From assembly GCA_030052745.1 (NCBI GenBank), contig JANBVO010000009.1, positions 496,001 through 560,000 on the forward strand: DNA of 64,000 nt. Direction: 5' to 3'. The DNA is from Pleurostoma richardsiae (Eukaryota > Ascomycota > Sordariomycetes > Calosphaeriales > Pleurostomataceae). Position 1 is the first letter of the stretch. Each line of letters begins with the position of its first letter. The position numbers and the translations under genes are program-made. Below are positions 36,401 to 47,631 of the stretch, piece by piece. Under the pieces are notes generated by a model, which did no database searches, was not told where the DNA came from, and worked only from the letters and a program-made list of their open reading frames with translations.

Positions 36401-37980
36401 GACCGCCGGGATGGCTCGCCGAAGCCTTGAAATGGATAGATATGCTTGTTTTCCGAACCTTGTATGTGCGGCGAACGAGCACCTGCCAAGCCAATACTCT
36501 GTGACCTGTAACGAGGGACAGTTACGGAGGCATACCAAGCCATACAAAGCCGTGGAAAAGACGATGGTATGGCATATCAAAGGCACAAAGCGCAACACTA
36601 GGGCGGGCGAGCTGCTAATTGGCTGCGTAGCCAATACTACTGTGTAGAGAGACGAGGGATCCAGTAGATATTGCACAAACGGGCATGAGGCTTGACATTT
36701 CAGTGACAGGGAACGGGAAGATGCAATCGAAAATGCAGCACGGCGAATGGATTTGCCGCGAGACCAGCTGGGGCAGTATGCGCAGAGATGTGCGCGCGCG
36801 GTCTGAAGGATCGGCGAAGATGAGCACTGAATCGAGTCGATCATCTCCGAAGGGTACTTGAGGCCCCTGACCAGGACCCCCTCCGTGCCATGAGGCTGCA
36901 CTGTGCTGGGTTGCGCTCCGACGTGCGCATCCGGTCCAGATCGTTCTGTGGGATGATTGATGAATGGACCATTGGACCGGCCCTCCTCCAACTGGGCATC
37001 TCGGTGCGTGTTCGGAAGTCAGCCGATGGACTTCCTGATGTACCCCTTTCTCGCGGGCGAAGGAACCGATTCGCCAGGAACTTGGAGTTCGACGAAGGGT
37101 GGTGGCCGGCCAGTGGGGAGAGAGGCGCGCTGGTGAGGGCTAGCAGAGCCAATCGCAAGTACAGGATTGACAGGCCCGATTGGGGACATCGTCATCTGTC
37201 GCGTCGTAGAGCCCTTGGCCAGGCGTTGCCGTTCGCTCGGATTAGGAAGGTGATGGCCGCTGAGGCTAAAGGCGACGGCGCTCTGCCCGAGGCGGACGAG
37301 AGCCGACGATTGGACGGAGGCCATCAGTCGTACATGTGTGGAGGGAGCGCCGAGAGACGGGGAGAGGGGAGGGAGGGGGGGTTGGAGTGTAGCACCGTAG
37401 GTACTGTGTGTCTGCAGAAAGAAGCAAGAAGCATGGTTTGGCCGGCCGGAACGCCAACCCAAGCCACTGGGCGTCACTTGCGCCTGTCTGCGTCTGCGTC
37501 TGCGGGTAGCGGGCGGCACGAGGAGCACGGAAGAAGAAGCTCCATTCTCTCCGGGTTGGAGATAAACGACAGCAAGGCCCATTGGACTTTGATGTTTGCA
37601 GCAGAGAAGCGTCTCTGCTCGGCAGTCGATTTGGAGCTGTGCATTAATTCAAGCAGGCATTCGACAAGTTGTTGGTGGGAGAAGGGGCATTTCAGTTCCT
37701 TCCATCCTGATCTGATGCCGCTCTCGGTTTCCAGGCCCTTTTGCTTCGGGCTGTCTGTCACCAGCATGTACCTTCCATGTCCCTGCCCCCATTCCTTCCT
37801 TCCTTCCTCTCATGTTTTGCACTGCCTAGTGGTAGGTCTCCTTGGACTCCCGGTCCAAGGTTCGGTTCCTAGCCGGTGAGTTACCTTGGGGTACATAAGG
37901 TACCTTAGGTCGGTTGCTCGAGGTAAGGCTGGGGCTCCTTCCATAACCGCGACACTCGACGGGAGTTGAGGGCATCTTCC

Positions 37981-38017
37981 TTACCTAAGATAGGTACCGT
38001 ACCTAAGGTACCTACCT
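37981..38017. repeat. Cluster of TACCTAAGGTACC-type palindromes
   Basis: Several overlapping inverted units (TACCTAAGATAGGTA, GGTACC, TACCTAAGGTACC) sit in 37 bp. Related copies flank it at about 37876-37925 and 38353-38400. All are in non-coding DNA. Confidence 0.7.
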
Positions 38018-38503
38018 GTGTGTAAGCCGTTGGGGGTCGTTTGCATGTCGTCCCGCACCTTCCTTCTCTGTGGACCACCCGGCCGGTATCGAGGAGGGTA
38101 CGGGATACAGACAGCTTTGTGTATTAGTTACTGACAGATACGTACGTGTACCTGACGGAGTACCACCCGGCGCCTAGTGAGGTGGCCGTAGGTACGGCAG
38201 TCGCGATCAGGGCCACTTCGCAACTTCCATCATGGCCCGGATGGTCAAGGAGACGTACCCTTGAGGTATCTCTATAGCACAGCTTCGTGGTCGCCCCTCC
38301 CCGAACTACCACTCGAAGACCCGGATATACAGCCTCGGCACAGAGTCGAGTACCACCTAGGTAAGGCAGTTCAGGCAAGAACGTTAGGTAAGGTAACCTG
38401 CCTGGGTTCTCTTCAGGTTGGACGCAGCTTCCTCGGATCCGGGTGGATGGAGATGACGGAGTCAACAGCTCGGAGCGTAAGGTGCATACAGGAATTCAGC
38501 ACT

Positions 38504-38519
38504 TCGTCGTCGTCGTCGT
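38504..38519. repeat. CGT triplet run
   Basis: Five CGT units in non-coding DNA. Confidence 0.8.
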
Positions 38520-38708
38520 GGAGTCTTGCTAGGCCGGCGGACGGACGTGGGGAAGAGCTGGGGAGATCTTGATCTCCATCCCCAAATCCCGCGCCTGAAT
38601 AAATGAAGGCCGGGCCTCACGCCCATCATCTACTCGCGGCACAAGGCACTATCGGCCACTTACATCTATTCGTGCAACCATCAACACCTCGTATCTGCTC
38701 ATCAGATC

Positions 38709-39341
38709 ATGCATTTAAGCCATAATCCCGCCAGCAGACCAGCCCGCACGGATTTGTCCACGCAGCACCACCTCCCGGACTTCCTCATCCCTCTCCGGCG
38801 GCCCCTTTCCGCGTGTCTTCTGTCTGCCGCGCGGCGTGCCTTGCTCACCCTTCGCACTCGACCCGCCTATACAGAGAGCTTACTTGCATACAAGTCGATA
38901 CGACTTGCCCTGCCACCGGGCAACGACATGGGCGCGCATACCTCCCTCTCTTCAACGTACTCGGGACGAGGAACAACCAAGGACAGTTCAACAATTCACC
39001 AGCTGGACGCCTGGCTAGCCCCGGACGAGTCACGAGGCAGGCATGCTCACTGCTCCTGTGGTGACCCTCTTTCTCCCACCTTCTGCACACACCAAGTCAC
39101 CGGTATCTCGGCAGGTGACAGAAACCCACTGCTGCTGATGTCGAACAGCAGATGCCCATGGTTGCTTGCCGGTCCCACGGATGGACGCCGAATGCAATCG
39201 ATGATCCGCTCGGCATCCAACACGCCAGCCGTCGATCCTCTCGGTGCGCCTTCTCTTCAGGAGCTAGTGCCTTGCGCCGCTGATTTCTTCGCGGCCAGTG
39301 CACTAATTTGGCTCACGGTCTCGACCACAACCGTTCGATAA
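38709..39341 (+). CDS. Orphan ORF, doubtful
   Basis: A 210-codon frame begins at an ATG after a stretch that looks like a fungal leader (an AATAAATGAA block near 38597, then C/A-rich sequence up to the ATG). The product is Ser/Thr/Pro/Arg-rich with no domain, signal peptide or membrane segment that I can see. Frames on both other phases and the opposite strand are also partly open, which argues for chance. It could be a lineage-specific gene; I would not rely on it. Confidence 0.15.
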   Translation: MHLSHNPASRPARTDLSTQHHLPDFLIPLRRPLSACLLSAARRALLTLRTRPAYTESLLAYKSIRLALPPGNDMGAHTSLSSTYSGRGTTKDSSTIHQLDAWLAPDESRGRHAHCSCGDPLSPTFCTHQVTGISAGDRNPLLLMSNSRCPWLLAGPTDGRRMQSMIRSASNTPAVDPLGAPSLQELVPCAADFFAASALIWLTVSTTTVR

Positions 39342-42300
39342 ATACAGGGAGCGAGTAGTAAACGGTGTGTCAGTGGAAGTCACCCCTCGTGGAATATGAG
39401 AACCGAGAGATCAAAGTCTGCACCCGGCCCGGCCAATTGACTTAGAGGGGAGCCGGGGGGCCGACCAAACTGCGCTATCCCCAATTTCAGAAGGGGTGTT
39501 GACTGCATCTCGGTAGCGGTCCGGTACCTGGTACTCGCTCTGCCATAGGTCGATCCTCTGAGCGTCTGGTCCCCAGCTCCGGGACTGTCGAGGTTTGTGG
39601 GGGCCGACGAGTTACACGCACCAACCTTGTCTTCCGCTTGTTTCTACCCAACCCACATTCCGTAAACTCTGAAATGGAAGGGCCGCCACCCCCCGCCGTT
39701 CCGTTACGACACAGCAAGAGGAAGAAAGGTGCAGACAGACGGCCAGGGTAGAGCCTGAGAATATCAGAACCGACAGCGTTGTCTCGAATGACCGGCGCCA
39801 CCTTGTCAGGAGAACAACTTCTAGCCCTCGGTCCTCCATATACGCGTGATGGCCAGTCCACTCACTGGCTTATGCGCACAGCGTTTGGGGGGGTGACACT
39901 GTCGCTTGTGACGTGTGAGAGACGTCGGCCGATGCCGTCGTCCCTTGACCAGTCAAGCGGGGTGCTAATGTAACCTGCAGCAGGAGACATGCGAGTCGAC
40001 ATCGCCTAGACTACTCGAAGTCGAAGCCACTCTGAATGGCGATGGACCTGAGTTTCCCGCGGTAGAGTGTACCCTTGAACTGAACCACAGCGGTTCGAGT
40101 ACCAGATCACCATTCATTACCTACTAGAGTACTCTTGAGGACAATAATCCAGATCCAGGGTTCTGGCAGCAGGCGTTTAGCTTCCACTTGGGTTCGAGCT
40201 ACGGGAAAATCGCCAAGGACGTGCAACCTGCACTAGGTTCATCACAGTTAGCCATGAGCGGAATCCTCCTACCTCTGCGGGGCAGGACACGCGGCCAGTA
40301 ACGTCCACATTCCTGGAATTATATCGGCCGTTTTATGAAAACGGGGAAACAAAGGCACGGCTCTGTAAAGTCGTTCGAGATCCAGATATGTGAGACCGCG
40401 AGTTGGCTCGCGTGTCCCATTCTTAACAGATCGGCATTATACGCTTATTTGCACACGGACCTCGGAGGCTCCCTTCAACATCGTTTGGTTGACACCGCAC
40501 GCCACCTGGAGACGATGCAGTGCCGGACAATGTCCCAATGGAGACGTGGAGCCGAAGCTGCCCTTTGGCCAGCCGTCGCAGCCGACTGCCGAATCTTGGT
40601 CGATGCGATGCGCTCCGCACCACTTACCTAGTGGCATCCTTGGGGAGTGCTACTAAAATAGCACGCTCTGTTTCGACTCTCCCCCGTGAAGCACGGGTCT
40701 AACTTTGCTGCGCAGAGGCTTCTCTGAGCCGAGAATGGCCTGGCGGAACACGTTCGAAACCCTCATCCCCTGGAGCACTGCACTTTTCTGTCTATGTACG
40801 GAGTCAAAGTCACTAGAGATGCGATGACACCATCAAAGTCACGATCCTCGAGACGCGCCTGCCGCACAAACGGCTGGGCTGCAGAAGGCGGCGGAACTTG
40901 CCTCTGCGCAACATACGATCCATGCATATCTGAAGTTCGGCAGCTTTCTTGCCGGCAGTGGGGTCGGGCTGCGTTTCGAATCTCTCTTAGCTCATCCATA
41001 TGGTAATCCTAACTTTCCAAACTCGGAGCGGGCGAGACAAGAATCCGCCAATATGGTTGCTGCCGAACGAACTCTGGACGAACCGATCTCCATGGCGAGC
41101 GCGCTTCATGTCGATGCGCTAATCATGACATTACCCCTCTGACCTGCCCCTCCGACAGACGGAAGCAGGCTGTGCTGCCGAGGGATCGACCTCTCGTTGG
41201 AGCTCGCGAGAACTTGGTTGAGTCACGTACATGTCTGGCTTGTCTGTCCGACCAAGGGGACGCCGCACGTCGCACATGCCACCTGCATGTTGTACCAACC
41301 GAACGAGATCCTCGGCACCTACACCCTACCTGATGGCTTGACTACCTGTCAGATGGAGTTTAATGCGCTCGCTGGGATGGGCAATGTGACCTCCCAGGCA
41401 TGTTGCCTGTTGAGCCGCCAGCCACCCGGCTCACTCTGCCCCTTTGCGCTCCTTGTCCCCACAATCATGACCGTTGCCATGAGCTGCTCCTGATTGAAGA
41501 AAACGAATGCAAAACTGTAATTAGGTTACCGGGAAGCCCTGGGCACTCCTATCCGTAGCTTTGCAGCTTACTGCACCATGACTGGCTTGGGTGTGGAAGG
41601 GAGGTTGAACAACTCCGAATTCCACTGGTATCCTGCGAAGCTGGGGCTGTTCACCCGCAAAAGTTCATGTAGCCTTTGCGAATCAAGATCAATGCAACGA
41701 TGTAGAGTACACTGGCGTTCTGCTGCACGGGCCTCTACACCGAGTCTGGAGAGACGTTTCGTACTATGCATTGATCGTGCTCACTGCGAGGCCCGCCAGT
41801 CGAGCTCACAGAAAAGCGTAGTATCGACGTTGAGCAGAACGGTACGGAGTCTGCCATTGGGAATCAAGCTCTCGGCAGAATGTCACAGTGCAAGCGGTTA
41901 CATCGCCTGGCAGCTAATACACTACTACATGTTTTCTTAGCGTTGTCTCTGTTCAGCTGGCAAACGTTGATGCCGATGGAGACAAGACCGACACCTGAAG
42001 TGTTCGGAACCAAGTGAGATCCGGAAAAAGGAGGCTTGGCTTCGGGGAGCGTCGGCTCACCAAGATTCATCAAGGGCACCCAGCAAAGCTTATCCCCACA
42101 AGACAATCCTTCACAGCGGCTTAATTCTATTTTAAACCCCATGAAGCGGATTTCCTTAGATCATTCATGCTCCTACTCAAGATCCCAGACTTCGAGCCCG
42201 TTCAAGGGAGGGGCACTGACTGACTGACTGGTCTAAGTTTAGACAAGATAAGCTTCGATAGGCGTCTCTAAAGGGTGTTTCGCGTTTCGCACCCTCGCTT

Positions 42301-43537
42301 TCCACGCCAAGATGAAGTTCGGTTCAAGCAAAACAAACCCCTTGCGGCTTGTTCGCGGGAACTTCCCGTCCGTCAGACCCTGCCGACGCTGCTATTTCTA
42401 TCATTAAGCTCATCGCTTGTCTCCCTTGCCGACTGGAACGGACAGGTTCGTGTGACGGTTGGTGTCACAGACGTCCGAACCGGTCCGAGCAGCCTTGATC
42501 CCCGGGAACCCGAGTCCTTCCCACATCCATGCTTGCATCCTATCCAGTAGGAGCTCATGGCGATGACGAGAGGATTCGGATCGCAGATGGGTTCGACCGC
42601 CCCTCGATTAAGCACAATCCCTGCACCAATGGCCAGCGCGCGGAGGGCGGCTCTTTACCTACCCCTGCTTGCTTTCGATCAGCACAGCGCCCGATGGGAC
42701 TGACTGCTGAGCTCCATCGAGAATATGGCACCTTCGCCTGGGAGAAGTTTCCGATTTGCCCAAGGGCTCACTCATTCATCATTTTGTCTTGTTCATTTGC
42801 CTCTTCTGCTGTTTCGTCGCAGTGGCTAAGCTGAACTAAGCACCGCAGAAGGAACTTGCCGAAATGCTGTGGCGTGCTGGCCTGTCGTGCTGCAAGCCTC
42901 GTGGGCCCTCTCAGAGGCCACCGGGGGGTTTCTTTTCTTTTTTTCTTCAGCAGGGCTAAATCAGCCGGGACCAGCCACGGCCCGCCGCCGTCCCGCTGTA
43001 CTAAGGCAGCACGTATCCTCGTGCGTTGCACAGTCCTCAACGAGCAGTGACAGTCAAAGCAGCCCGTTACGATGACGAGTAGCGAATGCGGCTGATTAGG
43101 CCTGTTGAACGATGGATGGTCCTGGTTGATGTATTCGTCGCTTCGAACAACAACCCTGCATCGTAGCACGGTACGGAGATGGCTCCGAGCCGCCGCCGGC
43201 GACCCCCGTATACGGGTACCGTACCAGCTTTGTAGCACCGTGACCTCGTTCATCACGGACCGGCAGTCAGTGGTGGTAGTGGTTTGCCCAGGGCTGCACA
43301 AAGGAAGAATACCCGAGGTCATCGCGTCCTAATACAGTCGTTGATGACGCCCTGTGTTGCACCTGGGCTTGTAACGGCGACTTTTGGCTGCTAGCTGCTT
43401 GCCGCTAGGTGTAAGGCGGCTTGTCAGTTGCCACACCAGGACGGCGTTCGCCGACATCCCGATAGCTTCGCTGAGTCGGTCACCGCAATTGAAAATTTCT
43501 GCATTTTTCTGACAAATACCCCGAGTTGGACAGCGCC

Positions 43538-43556
43538 ATTGGAGGACAAGTTATCT
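43538..43556. promoter_or_regulatory. Reverse CCAAT box and GATA-type element upstream of AAH1
   Basis: ATTGG (CCAAT on the minus strand) at 43538-43542 and TTATCT (AGATAA on the minus strand) at 43551-43556, about 160-175 bp upstream of the start codon. AGATAA-type sites bind nitrogen GATA factors such as AreA/NIT2. A single short site can occur by chance, so any regulatory role is inference. Confidence 0.35.
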
Positions 43557-43713
43557 TGGAGACGTTCCTTCTCTTATTCGCGAACTGAGTACCTCGCATC
43601 GTGTCGAAAAGGGCAGAACGGCAAAAGGCAGAAGAAAGAAAAGGTCCATTGAGGAGCGGCTGCTAAAGACGGCCAGACAACCTCAACGCTCCCTGACCTA
43701 TCTCACCGCCACG

Positions 43714-44787
43714 ATGTGCCGGTCGCCTTTGCACCACTTCCTAGCTGCGCTTCCCAAGTGCGAGCATCACATGCACCTTGAGGGCTCCCTATCCCCAGAG
43801 CTCCTCTTCTCCCTCGCCGCGCAGAACAATATCAAGCTCCCCTCCCCTGCCGAGGACCCGGCCTTCGCCTCCGTCGAGGCCCTCTATGCCCGCTACGCCG
43901 CCTTCACTTCACTTGACGACTTCCTGCACTACTACTACGTCGGCTTTAGCGTGCTGGTCTCCGCTAAGGATTTTGAGGCCCTCGCCTACGCCTACTTCTC
44001 CAAGGCGCACGCGGACGGCGTCCGGCATGCCGAGGTCTTCTTCGACCCGCAGGTGCACACCTCCCGCGGCATCACCTACCACACCGTCGTCGAGGGCTTC
44101 ACGGCCGCACGCCGCCGCGCCGAGGCCGACTTCGGCCTGACGAGCATGCTCATCCCCTGCCTGCTGCGGCACCTCCCGATCCCGGACTCGGCGGCCTGCT
44201 TTGCCGCCGCGCGCGACGCCGGCCACTTCGCGGACGGCACGCTGGGCGGGCTGGGGCTCTGCTCGACCGAGAAGGACCGGCACCCTTCGCTGTGGCGCGA
44301 CGTGTTCGTCGAGGCCGGGGAGCTGGGCATCCGGCGGACGGCGCACGCCGGCGAGGAGGGACCCGCGGACTGGGTCACGGCGGCGATGGACGAGCTCGGC
44401 GCCAGCCGCATCGACCACGGCGTCAATGCGCGCAACAGCGAGGAGGTGATGGCGCGGCTGGCGGCGGAGGGCACGATGCTGACGGTGTGCCCGCTGAGCA
44501 ACGTCGCGCTGCGGGGCGTGCAGCGGCTCGAGGAGGTGCCGATCCGGACGTTCCTGGACAAGGGCGTGCGGTTCAGCATCAACAGCGACGACCCGGCCTA
44601 CTTTGGCGGGTACATCCTGGACAATTACTGCGCGGTGCAGGAGGCGTTTGGCCTCGACGTCGCGGAGTGGGTGGCGGTCGCGAGGAACGCGGTCGAGGGG
44701 AGCTGGTGCGAGCAGGAGAGGAAGGAGGCGATCTTCGGGGAGATCGAGGCCGTGGAGAGGGAGTGGATGGAGAAGCTGGCTGTTTAG
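43714..44787 (+). CDS. AAH1: Adenine deaminase, Aah1 type
   Basis: Converts adenine to hypoxanthine and ammonia in purine salvage and nitrogen use; cytosolic and nuclear zinc enzyme of the amidohydrolase fold. Single exon, 357 aa, close to the family size (yeast Aah1 is 347 aa). Zinc ligands His19 and His21 are in HMHLEGS. The catalytic glutamate and a further ligand are in HAGEEG (211-216), the histidine in RIDHGV is at 236, and the metal-binding aspartates are in SINSDDPAYFGGY (Asp292/293). The segments FFDPQVHTSRG and VCPLSNVALRG fit fungal adenine deaminases better than adenosine deaminases. The ATG at 43714 is preceded by a typical C-rich leader. Third codon positions are very GC-rich. 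Confidence 0.93.
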   Translation: MCRSPLHHFLAALPKCEHHMHLEGSLSPELLFSLAAQNNIKLPSPAEDPAFASVEALYARYAAFTSLDDFLHYYYVGFSVLVSAKDFEALAYAYFSKAHADGVRHAEVFFDPQVHTSRGITYHTVVEGFTAARRRAEADFGLTSMLIPCLLRHLPIPDSAACFAAARDAGHFADGTLGGLGLCSTEKDRHPSLWRDVFVEAGELGIRRTAHAGEEGPADWVTAAMDELGASRIDHGVNARNSEEVMARLAAEGTMLTVCPLSNVALRGVQRLEEVPIRTFLDKGVRFSINSDDPAYFGGYILDNYCAVQEAFGLDVAEWVAVARNAVEGSWCEQERKEAIFGEIEAVEREWMEKLAV

Positions 44788-45210
44788 AGAGCAGCTGCTC
44801 AGGGTAGAGAGCCTTGGAAGAGGCTTTGGCGCGAGCTAGAACGGCGTTCGGGGAGAGAGATGGCGGATGATGCATGGAGGAGATACCCTATAGAGGATAG
44901 AGATAGACATGAGAGGCTGTTGAGCAAGAAGTGCTCCGCCTGACCGAACGGCCGACTAGACTTGTACATACGCGACATGACTCCTGCGAGATATATATAT
45001 GCATTTGAAAGAAATATGTTGCTCGTATGCAGTCGTTGACGATCTAGATCTAAGTTGCTATATATGCTTTCCTTGTTCTGATGCTCAACCGCCGAAAGAG
45101 AACGATATCGCGGTCATCGTGACCCTGTGAGGGTCCTCTTTCTTCCTTTCTTCCACGCTTGTACACGACGCACCTTGTGAATATGCATATATCACCAAAA
45201 CCAACCCAAC
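44788..45210. other. Short convergent 3' intergenic spacer
   Basis: AT-richer than the flanking genes, with TATATA stretches at about 44990-45005 and 45060. Probably holds the polyadenylation regions of both converging genes. Confidence 0.6.
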
Positions 45211-47631
45211 TCAGTCCTCCGTCACGCCCGCCAGTCCCAGCGCCAGTCCCTGCATCCTCCGCCCCAGGAGGTCATCCGAGCTGGCCAGCTTAACGAGCGA
45301 TGCGTCCGCCTCCTCATCCTTCCTCGCCCTCCCGCTGCCGGCCCTCTTCTTCCTCTTCGCCTTCGCCTCTTCTGGGCCTCCTCCCGCCTGCCCGCCGCTT
45401 CCGTTGACCTGGTCGCCACCGGCACCGGCAGCCGACCCGGCGGCTGCCGTAGACTCTTTGTTCTGGCCAGTACCGTTCATGGTGGGCGACGCCTTGGCCT
45501 TTGCCCGCGCCTTCGTCATCCCGATCTCCAGGGGCCGGTCCTCGTCCCCGCTCGACTCCACGCGGCTGTGGTGCCGGCCCGTCCCCGCGGGGCCGGCGGC
45601 CTCGGCGGCCTGCGCAGCGCTCTCGGCGGCCGCGGCCCTGTCCCTGCCCCCGACGAGCGCCGTCCTGCGCTGGCGCGCGCGCCTCTCAGCCGCAGCGAAC
45701 GCGCCCTCAATCCAGCGCGCCGACCGGTCGATCCACTTCCACGCGGGCGGGTAGATGCCGGGGAACTGCATGAACCCGTGCGAGATGCCGGGGACCAGGA
45801 CGACCTCGGCGACGTCGCGGTCGTCGAACCCGGGGGCGCGGGAGTCCCGCTCCGCGTACTCGAGCCGGGCGCCGCCCGAGGCGTGCAGCGCGGCCTTGAC
45901 GCGGCGCAGGCGGCCCGCGAAGATGACGGTGTCGTCGACGAGGGGGTCGCGCTCGCCGGTCAGGAACCAGGTCTTGGGGAAGCGGGCGAGCAGCAGGTCG
46001 GGCGCGAGGATCGGCGACAGGAGGTAGTCCTGGGAGAAGTCGGGCCGGTTGTGCGGGCCGATGTAGAGGATGATCATGGCGCGCATCATCTCCGGGGTGA
46101 GGATGCGGTCGTTGAAGTAGGAGATCATCGAGGACATGGCGAGCCGCGTGCGCAGGGGCTGCGAGTGGTAGGACGAGGTGCTGCCGCTTCCGCCGTCGCC
46201 GCCGTCGGCCCCGGGCTTCGCGGCCTCGGGGTGCGGCTTCTGCACGGTGCTGTACTTCGTCGGGGTCGCGTGTGCGTATTCCGGGTGCGGGCTCCGGACC
46301 CCCGATGGACTGGCGGCGTCCGGGGCTTGAGCCTCGGCCTTGTTGCTGCTGCTGCTGCTGCGACCTCGCTCCTGCGGCGCCGGCGGCGTGGTATCGTCCT
46401 CGTCGTCGGACTGGTGCGGCGTCCCCACGAGGTCGTTGTACTGCATGCTCTTCCTCTTGGCGATCACCTTGTTGGTCGAGCGCATCCTCCGGTCCTGGAT
46501 GAGCGCCATCTGCTCGTCCGACATCCAGTTGCCGATGTTCATGTCGAGCCCGGGGTAGAAGAGGATCAGGCCGTCGGGGATCGGCAGGTCCGTCTGCCCC
46601 TGGAAGCGGCGAATGGCTGACGAGCCGCTCTCGATGATCATGAGGGTCATCGCAACTGCCAGACCGCCGCCGGCGCTGTCGCCCGCAACCACGATCTTGG
46701 GGACTTCTTTTCCGGACATGCCGATACAGCGACCTTTCGTCTTGACCAGGGTTGCGTAGACGTCGTAGCACTCGTTCAGCGCGTAAGGGTAGGGGTACTC
46801 GGGTGCTTTCTTATAGTCTAGGCTCAAGATGGGGATACCCGTCTTCCCAGCCCAGGCCAGGAGTCTGTCGTCATTGCAGCGAGGGTCCATCGCCACGTAG
46901 CCGCCCCCCGGTATGTCAAGGACCACGCAGCTGTGATGCTGCAGGTCCGCTATGGGCCCATCGTAGTACAGCCACGCCGACACCGCATCCTTGTAGTCAC
47001 TCGTGGATGGCCGCGGGATGCGGATCGCCCTGGGAGGCCACCGCGTGAAGCGTGGTCGGAGGAGCCCTTGGAAGAAGCTCAGGTACGGGGTGGTGCCCTT
47101 GTTCCAGCTGATGCGTAGGTGCTCGACCGTCAGGTTCCCCCGGACCTTGCGGACCTTCTCGTCAGCCTGCTCGGCGGCGATCATGTAGAAGACGGAGAAG
47201 ACGAGGCTGGCCACGTCGCGCAGCCACTTCCAGCGGATCTTCATGGCGGTCCAGAAGCCGGCGTCGAGGGCCGTCAGCACCCATGTCGCGCGGAAGTACG
47301 TGGCGTCGTACATGTTCGAGAGCGGCTCTGGGCTGGCCAGTCCGACGAGGGTGCTGAAGTTGCGAGCGGCGTAGAGGTATATCATGGTGATGACGACGGT
47401 TTGCCATGCCGTCAGCTTCTTGGAGAAGACTTTCGAGAAGAATCGGACAAGCGGGGGCCCATGCTTGTGCCCTCTGCTGGTGTGTTAGTGCACATGGTTG
47501 ATACGGGAGATTCGTTCGTCTAGTAAAGGGCTCGCTGACCTGAAGAGATATGCAGACCAGAAGGCCAACACGGCTAGGACCTGAAGTCTGCGAGACTTGA
47601 CCGAGGGGCGGCCAAGTACATGGTCTATCAT
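45211..47631 (-). CDS. HSL-type alpha/beta hydrolase (lipase/esterase)
   Basis: Hormone-sensitive-lipase-like (alpha/beta hydrolase fold 3) enzyme, probably acting on acyl esters; substrate unknown. Two exons, 47540-47631 and 45211-47473, with a 66 bp intron (GTCAGC...CACCAGCAG); product 784 aa. The first exon encodes a hydrophobic segment (LQVLAVLAFWSAYLF) that may be a membrane anchor, and a second hydrophobic stretch follows near residues 51-70. The nucleophile is in GDSAGGG (Ser about 297), the acid in TGERDPLVDD and the histidine in PGISHGFMQF, so the triad looks complete. The oxyanion-hole motif reads PGGG (about 219-222) where most family members have HGGG. A low-complexity, Ser/Glu-rich insert of about 100 residues separates the two halves. 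The C-terminal 170 residues are Ala/Gly/Lys-rich and of unknown role. Confidence 0.88.

Larger units (their letters stand above)
33409..43713. other. About 10 kb gene-free interval
   Basis: Upstream region shared by the Zn2Cys6 gene (minus) and the adenine deaminase gene (plus). I find no convincing gene. ORFs up to 329 codons (36890-37879, plus) exist, but a 187-codon ORF overlaps it on the other strand and neither has motifs, so I treat both as chance ORFs in GC-rich DNA. A cluster of TACC/GGTA palindromes lies at 37880-38410, a CGT run at 38504-38519, and an orphan ORF at 38709. Confidence 0.5.

Noticed and set aside
37812-37875. Possible tRNA (GGTTCGGTTCC-like block after a stem)
   Set aside because: The stem CTTGGAC...GTCCAAG has a five-base loop when paired fully or a nine-base loop with five pairs, and there is no matching A box or acceptor stem.
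36890-37879. 329-codon plus-strand ORF
   Set aside because: A 187-codon ORF lies on the opposite strand over the same DNA, the composition is Arg/Ser/Gly-rich without motifs, and the sequence is GC-rich, which leaves chance ORFs long. No splice or domain support.
26155-43713. Transposon or retroelement copies in the gene-poor regions
   Set aside because: I saw no terminal repeats, reverse transcriptase, integrase or transposase motifs in any frame. A library search could still find degraded copies.
44292-44807. Arg/Gly-rich plus-strand ORF over the AAH1 3' half
   Set aside because: It is an out-of-frame shadow of AAH1, caused by GC-rich third positions.
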